Positions 14,256 to 22,001 of a stretch of 22,001 nt of DNA are shown piece by piece (within the stretch, counting starts at the first letter, position 1; each line of letters starts with the position of its first letter). The DNA lies in assembly GCA_007131945.1 (NCBI GenBank), contig SLPP01000180.1, positions 1 through 22,001 of the forward strand, written 5' to 3'. This DNA comes from Paracoccaceae bacterium. Its GTDB lineage: Bacteria; Pseudomonadota; Alphaproteobacteria; Rhodobacterales; Rhodobacteraceae. Under the pieces are notes generated by a model. It worked only from the letters and a program-made list of their open reading frames with translations. It had not been told where the DNA came from and made no database searches. The translations under genes and the position numbers were made by a program.

Positions 14256-15071
14256 CTACCCGTCGCGATCGGTCGATCGAGACGCAGGGCCGCGCTGTGC
14301 CCGGATTGAAGGCGGTCGTCGCGCGCATGTCTCCTCGAACGCCGCAGGCAGGCGCGCCGCTGCGGTCAGTTCGCGCTGATCGGGCCAGATCCGCAGCGCC
14401 AGCCGGACGAGTGGCGCGATCCGTCCCAGGCGGCGGACCAGCCTGGTGCCGGCGTCCACGGCGGCCTGTGGCGCCTCGTTGCGGTAGGTCTCGACCGCGG
14501 ACGTGACGGCCGCGCCGTCATCGGGGCGGATTTCGAGAATGGAGTGCAGAAGTATCGCCCAGTCGAGGCCCATCGCGCGTGCCGTCACCGGTGCCGCGAA
14601 TCGCTCGAGATCGATAAGGCGCGCCTTGTTCCCGTCCCAGCAGATGTCACGCAGCTTCGGGCGCCCGTGGCGGGCGCCGGCGCGATGCAGGGCGGCAAGT
14701 GTCCTTGCGGCGGCGGCGGTCAACTCGGCCGAGTCCGATCGTTCACCCTCGGCGAGGATCCGGTCGAGCGGCTGGCCAGCATCCTCGGTTACAAGGAAAT
14801 CGGCACCGGAAGCCAGGATCTTCGGAGCCGGCACGTCATGTTCGGCAAGGAAGTGCAGCCCAGCGATGTCGTTGGCCAACGCGCGCCGCGGATCGCCCTT
14901 CTGCAGCCGCCAGCGCAGAGACTTCCGTCGCTCGGGCCGCTTCAGCCAGAGCGTCGTGCCATAGAGTTCGAGACGCTCGATGCGCGCCTGCCGACCCGCC
15001 GGCCGGGACTGTAGCGCGGCGATCCTGTCATGCACGAGATCGGCCGTCACGATCTGCCCTGCCGTTCGCAT
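14256..15071 (-). CDS. Kinase-fold protein (LPS kinase/aminoglycoside phosphotransferase-like), catalytic Asp replaced
   Basis: 271-residue cytosolic protein with a kinase-like layout. LYGTTLWLKRPE holds a possible ATP-site Lys44. AGLHFLAEHDVPAPKILASG and FLVTEDAGQPL look like the hinge region. ARHGRPKLRDICWDGNKARLIDLERF (134-158) aligns with the HGDLxxxN...LIDFD catalytic and metal motifs of KdkA/InaA/APH-type kinases. In that alignment the catalytic Asp is Arg137 and the Asn is Asp142, while Asp154 of the metal motif is kept. Either this subfamily uses a different catalytic residue or it is a pseudokinase. Substrate unknown. The ATG at 15071 has GAAGG 7 nt upstream. Convergent with the SqrR-like gene and divergent from sucC across a dyad-rich region. 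Confidence 0.6.
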   Translation of the reverse strand: MRTAGQIVTADLVHDRIAALQSRPAGRQARIERLELYGTTLWLKRPERRKSLRWRLQKGDPRRALANDIAGLHFLAEHDVPAPKILASGADFLVTEDAGQPLDRILAEGERSDSAELTAAAARTLAALHRAGARHGRPKLRDICWDGNKARLIDLERFAAPVTARAMGLDWAILLHSILEIRPDDGAAVTSAVETYRNEAPQAAVDAGTRLVRRLGRIAPLVRLALRIWPDQRELTAAARLPAAFEETCARRPPSIRAQRGPASRSTDRDG

Positions 15072-15104
15072 CCGCGGACCTTCGCCAGCCCGTCACAAGG
15101 CGAC

Positions 15105-15129
15105 GGTTTCACCTCAGTACCATGAAACC
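15105..15129. promoter_or_regulatory. LysR-like dyad GGTTTCA-N11-TGAAACC
   Basis: Perfect 7-bp inverted arms around an 11-bp centre, 33-58 bp upstream of the kinase-like gene's ATG. Size and spacing suit a dimeric regulator, but the regulator is unknown. Confidence 0.45.
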
Positions 15130-15179
15130 CCGATGACGCAAACGACCTACGGTGCGGCTCGCTGAGGCCCCATGTGCGA

Positions 15180-15226
15180 CTTTCGGCGCCGGGATCGCTT
15201 TCGCGCGCTCCCCGCGATGCCGAAAG
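15180..15226. repeat. 8-bp inverted repeat with 31-bp loop
   Basis: CTTTCGGC (15180-15187) and GCCGAAAG (15219-15226) are perfect complements. This may be an RNA stem, if transcription of sucC starts further upstream, or protein-binding half sites. Confidence 0.3.
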
Positions 15227-15232
15227 GCACAT

Positions 15233-15263
15233 TGTGATCACACGTTTTGCGGCTGTGATCACG
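15233..15263. promoter_or_regulatory. Two phased GTGATCAC palindromes upstream of sucC
   Basis: TGTGATCACA (15233-15242) is a perfect 10-bp palindrome; TGTGATCACG (15254-15263) keeps the 8-bp core. Their centres are 21 bp apart, two helical turns, so two dimers could bind the same DNA face. They sit upstream of the candidate -35 at 15277, an activator-like position. Confidence 0.55.
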
Positions 15264-15274
15264 TTAGCGCAAAA
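15245..15274. promoter_or_regulatory. TTTTGCG-N16-CGCAAAA inverted repeat with a LacI-like GTTAGCGC core
   Basis: Perfect 7-bp arms (15245-15251 and 15268-15274) flank the second GTGATCAC palindrome. The right side also reads GTTAGCGCAAAA (15263-15274), a half-conserved palindrome with a GC centre as bound by LacI-family regulators. CceR, a LacI-family regulator of TCA-cycle genes in Rhodobacter, is a candidate only. Confidence 0.35.
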
Positions 15275-15276
15275 TC

Positions 15277-15306
15277 TTGACCCGAAGGCGTACCGGCAGC
15301 GATTTA
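15277..15306 (+). promoter_or_regulatory. Candidate promoter of the sucCDAB operon
   Basis: TTGACC (15277-15282) with a weak GATTTA (15301-15306) 18 bp downstream. The -35 is good and the -10 is poor, which would suit activator dependence. Predicted leader about 60 nt. Confidence 0.4.
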
Positions 15307-15372
15307 CCCGTTCCGATACCGCGCGATTCATGCCAAGAGCGCGACAAATCGCAGCAGACGGGGACAGTCGCG

Positions 15373-16566
<1,194 letters not shown>

Positions 16567-16571
16567 GCGGC

Positions 16572-17456
16572 ATGGCCATTCTCGTAGACCAGAACACCAG
16601 GGTAATCTGCCAGGGCTTCACCGGCAGCCAGGGGACCTTCCATTCCGAACAGGCCATCGCCTATGGCACGAAGATGGTCGGCGGTGTGACGCCGGGCAAG
16701 GGCGGGACCGAGCATCTCGGTCTGCCGGTCTTCAACTCGGTGCACGAGGCGAAGGCGAAGACCGGGGCGAATGCCTCGGCGATCTACGTACCGCCGCCCT
16801 TTGCCGCCGACTCGATCCTGGAGGCGATCGACGCCGGGATGGAGCTCATCGTCTGCATCACCGAGGGGATTCCGGTCCTCGACATGATGAAGGTAAAGCG
16901 CGCGTTGGAAGGGTCGACAAGCCGGCTCGTCGGGCCCAACTGCCCCGGCGTCATCACGCCCGAGGCCTGCAAGATCGGCATCATGCCCGGCCATATCCAC
17001 AAGCGCGGCTCGGTCGGCGTTGTCAGCCGCTCGGGCACGCTGACCTACGAGGCGGTGAAGCAGACGACCGACATGGGGCTCGGCCAGTCCACCGCCGTCG
17101 GCATCGGCGGCGACCCGATTAAGGGCACCGAGCATATCGACGTGCTCGACATGTTCCTTGCCGATGACGAGACGACCTCGATCATCATGATCGGCGAGAT
17201 CGGCGGGACCGCCGAGGAAGAGGCGGCCGAGTTCCTGACCGAGCAGAAGAGGAAGGGCCGCTGGAAGCCGGTCGCGGGCTTCATCGCCGGGCGCACCGCG
17301 CCGCCGGGCCGGCGCATGGGCCATGCCGGCGCCATCGTTGCCGGTGGCAAGGGTGACGCCGAGTCCAAGATCGAGGCGATGCGCCGGGCCGGTATCATCG
17401 TCGCCGACAGCCCCGCGACGCTGGGCGAGGCGGTCAAGAAGGCGATCGAGGGCTGA
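16572..17456 (+). CDS. sucD: Succinyl-CoA ligase, alpha subunit
   Basis: 294-residue subunit carrying the CoA site and the phosphohistidine. [14 protein letters not shown] (16-29) is the CoA-binding Rossmann start, GPNCPGVI (121-128) the phosphate/CoA loop, SRSGTLTYE the ligase signature, and His251 in [10 protein letters not shown] is the phosphorylated residue. The 5-bp gap after sucC indicates translational coupling. A GGGGC/GCCCC hairpin (17465-17479) lies in the 61-bp gap before sucA and could adjust relative expression. Confidence 0.98.
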   Translation: MAILVDQNTRVICQGFTGSQGTFHSEQAIAYGTKMVGGVTPGKGGTEHLGLPVFNSVHEAKAKTGANASAIYVPPPFAADSILEAIDAGMELIVCITEGIPVLDMMKVKRALEGSTSRLVGPNCPGVITPEACKIGIMPGHIHKRGSVGVVSRSGTLTYEAVKQTTDMGLGQSTAVGIGGDPIKGTEHIDVLDMFLADDETTSIIMIGEIGGTAEEEAAEFLTEQKRKGRWKPVAGFIAGRTAPPGRRMGHAGAIVAGGKGDAESKIEAMRRAGIIVADSPATLGEAVKKAIEG

Positions 17457-17517
17457 TCCGAACCGGGGCCGCGCGCCCCTCCCGGCCCGCAGGGGCCCGA
17501 CATCCACAGGTGCAGCG

Positions 17518-20490
17518 ATGACCGAGCACTCTCCGAACGAACAGTTCCATGCTTCCAGTTTCCTGCAGGGGGCGAACGCCGAATACATCGACCGGATGCA
17601 CGCACGCTACGTGCAGAACCCCGACAGCGTCGATGCGCAGTGGGCAGCGTTCTTCCGGGCGCTTGGCGACGATCCGGTGGATGCGACGCGCCAGGCCACC
17701 GGGCCGAGCTGGGCGCGCGAGGACTGGCCGCCGAAGCCCTCGGACGAGCTGACCGCGGCGCTGACCGGCGAATGGCCCGCCGCGCCCGCGGCGAAGGAGG
17801 CCCGTGCGGCGGGAGACAAGATCAAGGCCAGGGCGCAGGAAGCCGGCATCGAGGTCACCGACAGCCAGGTCCAGCGCGCTGTGGTCGACAGCCTGCGGGC
17901 GCTGATGATCATCCGCGCCTACCGGATCCGCGGCCATCTGGTCGCCGATCTGGATCCGCTGGGCATGCGCGACGAGACCCCGCATCCCGAGCTTGACCCG
18001 AAGTCCTACGGCTTCACCGAGGCCGATTACGACCGGCCGATCTTCATCGACAACGTGCTCGGGCTCGAGGTCGCCTCGCTGCGGCAGATCGTCGACATAC
18101 TCAAGCGCACCTATTGCGGCACCTTCGCGCTGCAGTTCATGCACATCTCGGACCCCGAACAGGCCGCCTGGCTGAAAGAGCGGATCGAGGGTTACGGCAA
18201 GGAGATCAGCTTCACCCGGCAGGGGCGGCGCGCGATCCTCAACAAGCTCGTCGAAGCCGAGGGATTCGAGAAGTTCCTGCATGTGAAATACATGGGCACC
18301 AAGCGCTTCGGCCTCGACGGGGCTGAGGCGGTGATCCCGGCGATGGAGCAGATCATCAAGCGCGGCGGTGCGCTCGGCGTGAAGGAGATCGCGATCGGCA
18401 TGCCGCATCGGGGGCGCCTGAACATCCTGGCGAACGTGATGGGCAAACCCTACCGCGCCATCTTCAACGAGTTCCAGGGCGGCAGTTTCAAGCCCGAGGA
18501 CGTGGACGGTTCGGGCGACGTGAAATACCATCTCGGTGCCTCGTCGGACCGTGAATTCGACGGCAATGTCGTGCATCTCAGCCTGACCGCGAACCCTTCG
18601 CATCTGGAGGCGGTGAATCCGGTCGTGCTGGGCAAGGTCCGCGCCAAGCAGGACCAGCAGAATGACATCGAGCGCCGCGCGGTGCTGCCGGTCCTGCTGC
18701 ATGGCGACGCGGCCTTCGCCGGCCAGGGGGTCGTCGCCGAGTGCTTCGGCATGTCGGGCCTGCGCGGACACCGCACCGGCGGCACGATGCACATCATCGT
18801 CAACAACCAAATCGGCTTCACCACGGCACCGCATTTCTCGCGCTCCTCGCCCTATCCGACCGATATCGCGCTGATGGTCGAGGCGCCGATCTTCCACGTC
18901 AACGGTGACGACCCCGAGGCCGTGGTCCATGCCGCCAAGGTCGCCACCGAGTTCCGCCAGCAATTCGGCAAGGACGTGGTCATCGACATCTTCTGCTATC
19001 GCCGCTTCGGTCACAACGAAGGTGACGAGCCGATGTTCACCAACCCGCAGATGTACAACCGCATCAAGCGGCACAAGACCACGCTGCAACTCTATACCGA
19101 GCGGCTGGTCGAGGATGGCCTCATCCCCGAGGGCGAGATCGACGACATGAAGGCCGCCTTCCAGGCGCATCTGAACGAGGAGTTCGAGGCCGGCAAGGAA
19201 TTCCGTCCCAACAAGGCCGACTGGCTCGACGGACGCTGGAAGGCGATGCGGCCGAAGGAGCTGGACAGCTACCAGCGCGGCCAGACCTGGATCTCCGCCG
19301 AGACCATGGCCGAGATCGGCGCCGCGCTCACCCGTTATCCGAACGACTTCGACCTGCACAAGACGGTGGCCCGTCAGCTTGTGGCCAAGAAGAAGATGTT
19401 CGACACCGGCGAAAACTTCGACTGGGCGACCGCCGAGGCGCTGGCCTTCGGCTCGCTTCTCGTCGAAGGCTTTCCGGTGCGGCTCGCCGGTCAGGACAGC
19501 GCGCGGGGCACCTTCAGCCAGCGGCATTCGGCGTTCGTCGACCAGACGACCGAGGAACGCTACTACCCGCTAAATCACATCCGGGCGGGGCAGTCGCGCT
19601 ACGAGGTCATCGACTCGATGCTCTCGGAATACGCTGTCCTCGGGTTCGAATACGGCTATTCGCTGGCCGAACCCAACGCGCTGGTGATGTGGGAAGCGCA
19701 GTTCGGCGACTTTGCCAACGGCGCGCAGATCATGTTCGACCAGTTTGTCAGTTCGGGTGAATCGAAATGGCTGCGCATGTCGGGGCTCGTCTGCCTGCTG
19801 CCCCACGGTTTCGAGGGGCAGGGGCCCGAACATTCCTCGGCCCGGCTCGAACGCTTCCTGCAGATGTCGGCCGAGGAGAACTGGATTGTCGCCAACTGCA
19901 CGACCCCGGCCAACTATTTCCACATCCTGCGCCGGCAGATGCACCGTGACTTCCGCAAGCCGCTGATCCTGATGACTCCGAAATCGCTTCTGCGTCATCC
20001 GCTCTGCATCAGCCGGGCCGAGGACTTCACCGACGGTTCGACCTTCCACCGCGTGCTCTGGGACGATGCCGAGAAGGGCATTTCCGAGACCAAGCTGAAG
20101 CCTGACGACAAGATCCGGCGCGTTGTGATGTGCTCGGGCAAGGTCTATTTCGACCTTCTCGCCGAGCGTGATGCGCGCGGCATCGACGACATCTACCTGC
20201 TGCGCGTCGAGCAGCTCTATCCGCTACCGGCCCAGTCGCTGCGCCATGAACTCGAGCGGTTCAAGTCGGCCGAAATGGTCTGGTGCCAGGAAGAACCGAA
20301 GAACCAGGGATCGTGGTTCTTCATGGAGCCCAACCTGGAATGGGTCCTGAACCAGATCGGCGCCAAACACAACCGCCCGCGGTATGTCGGGCGCAGTTCT
20401 GCCGCCTCGCCCGCGACCGGGCTGGCATCGCGGCACAAGGCACAACAGGATGCGCTGGTGAACGAGGCGCTGTCTTTCGAGGGGAACTGA
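17518..20490 (+). CDS. sucA: 2-oxoglutarate dehydrogenase E1 component
   Basis: 990-residue thiamine-diphosphate enzyme that decarboxylates 2-oxoglutarate and passes the succinyl group to the lipoyl domains of SucB. Features: an N-terminal E2-docking segment (SSFLQGANAEYIDRMHARY, about 13-31); GMPHRGRLNILANVMGKP with His297; the TPP/metal region GTMHIIVNNQIGFTT through FHVNGDDPEAVVHAA; CYRRFGHNEGDEP with His499; and a C-terminal transketolase-like half (RLAGQDSARGTFSQRHS to the end). The frame is open far upstream within sucD, but the ATG at 17518 starts the family N-terminus and has CAGG 7 nt upstream. About 45 residues longer than E. coli SucA (933), mainly in an Ala-rich N-terminal linker. 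sucB follows 3 bp later. Confidence 0.98.
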   Translation: MTEHSPNEQFHASSFLQGANAEYIDRMHARYVQNPDSVDAQWAAFFRALGDDPVDATRQATGPSWAREDWPPKPSDELTAALTGEWPAAPAAKEARAAGDKIKARAQEAGIEVTDSQVQRAVVDSLRALMIIRAYRIRGHLVADLDPLGMRDETPHPELDPKSYGFTEADYDRPIFIDNVLGLEVASLRQIVDILKRTYCGTFALQFMHISDPEQAAWLKERIEGYGKEISFTRQGRRAILNKLVEAEGFEKFLHVKYMGTKRFGLDGAEAVIPAMEQIIKRGGALGVKEIAIGMPHRGRLNILANVMGKPYRAIFNEFQGGSFKPEDVDGSGDVKYHLGASSDREFDGNVVHLSLTANPSHLEAVNPVVLGKVRAKQDQQNDIERRAVLPVLLHGDAAFAGQGVVAECFGMSGLRGHRTGGTMHIIVNNQIGFTTAPHFSRSSPYPTDIALMVEAPIFHVNGDDPEAVVHAAKVATEFRQQFGKDVVIDIFCYRRFGHNEGDEPMFTNPQMYNRIKRHKTTLQLYTERLVEDGLIPEGEIDDMKAAFQAHLNEEFEAGKEFRPNKADWLDGRWKAMRPKELDSYQRGQTWISAETMAEIGAALTRYPNDFDLHKTVARQLVAKKKMFDTGENFDWATAEALAFGSLLVEGFPVRLAGQDSARGTFSQRHSAFVDQTTEERYYPLNHIRAGQSRYEVIDSMLSEYAVLGFEYGYSLAEPNALVMWEAQFGDFANGAQIMFDQFVSSGESKWLRMSGLVCLLPHGFEGQGPEHSSARLERFLQMSAEENWIVANCTTPANYFHILRRQMHRDFRKPLILMTPKSLLRHPLCISRAEDFTDGSTFHRVLWDDAEKGISETKLKPDDKIRRVVMCSGKVYFDLLAERDARGIDDIYLLRVEQLYPLPAQSLRHELERFKSAEMVWCQEEPKNQGSWFFMEPNLEWVLNQIGAKHNRPRYVGRSSAASPATGLASRHKAQQDALVNEALSFEGN

Positions 20491-20493
20491 CGC

Positions 20494-22001
<1,508 letters not shown>

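Larger units (their letters stand above)
15072..15372. other. Divergent control region of the kinase-like gene and suc operon
   Basis: 301 bp without a convincing gene; only a 10-codon frame at 15132 and similar trivia. It is rich in dyads: GGTTTCA-N11-TGAAACC (15105-15129), CTTTCGGC/GCCGAAAG (15180-15226), two GTGATCAC palindromes (15233-15263) and TTTTGCG-N16-CGCAAAA (15245-15274). A candidate sucC promoter follows. Confidence 0.65.

Noticed and set aside
15132..15164. 10-codon frame (MTQTTYGAAR) upstream of sucC
   Set aside because: No ribosome binding site and no attenuator-like codon run; likely chance.
15233..15263. CRP or FNR sites at the GTGATCAC palindromes
   Set aside because: CRP and FNR sites need a 6-bp or 4-bp gap between half sites; here the half sites are fused, so these regulators do not fit.
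17434..19527. 697-codon open frame antisense to sucA
   Set aside because: sucA is unambiguous on the plus strand; this frame has no recognisable domain and the composition of a codon-bias shadow.

Overview
The window is GC-rich, densely coded bacterial DNA. Gene content and protein signatures point to an alphaproteobacterium, most likely of the Rhodobacteraceae. The pointers are a sucC-sucD-sucA-sucB order, an E2o subunit with two lipoyl domains, an IalB-family protein, a SqrR/BigR-type ArsR regulator, and L9 with an acidic C-terminal tail. I see no mobile elements, CRISPR arrays, tRNA or rRNA genes.

Layout. (1) 1-2193: the 3' end of a 3-hydroxyacyl-CoA dehydrogenase overlaps the end of convergent tpiA. 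Upstream of tpiA on the same strand are two iron-sulfur assembly genes, sufT-like then sufA-like. (2) 2315-4953: tgt (queuosine tRNA modification), convergent with a CorB/CNNM-type membrane protein. (3) 5126-8930: a peptidoglycan pair, with a MepK (YcbK)-like zinc peptidase on the minus strand divergent from a YcbB/LdtD-like L,D-transpeptidase. The transpeptidase is followed by lpxD (lipid A). (4) 8959-12262, all minus strand: an IalB-family secreted protein, a control-rich gap with a candidate small RNA, fabD, and a cyclopropane fatty acid synthase family gene. (5) 12364-13697: the ribosomal operon rpsF-rpsR-rplI, whose leader can form two mutually exclusive hairpins. (6) 13774-14200: a SqrR/BigR-like persulfide-sensing repressor with a candidate operator between its promoter and its start. 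(7) 14256-15071: a kinase-fold protein lacking the usual catalytic Asp, divergent from the TCA-cycle operon. (8) 15373 to the end: sucC, sucD, sucA and a sucB cut by the window edge just before its catalytic motif.

How the genes work together. sucA and sucB encode E1 and E2 of 2-oxoglutarate dehydrogenase, which makes succinyl-CoA. sucC and sucD encode the ligase that converts it to succinate with NTP formation. The L,D-transpeptidase makes 3-3 peptidoglycan crosslinks, which MepK-type enzymes cut. lpxD, fabD and cfa act on lipid A, fatty acids and membrane phospholipids.

Most of the window is housekeeping. The parts most worth a second look are non-coding: the 301-bp divergent region before sucC, with at least four dyads; the rpsF leader; the fabD-ialB gap with its own promoter and terminator; and the operator of the SqrR-like gene. 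Among proteins, the near-duplicate lipoyl domains of SucB and the kinase with a replaced catalytic Asp stand out. I found no convincing unknown multi-gene system.
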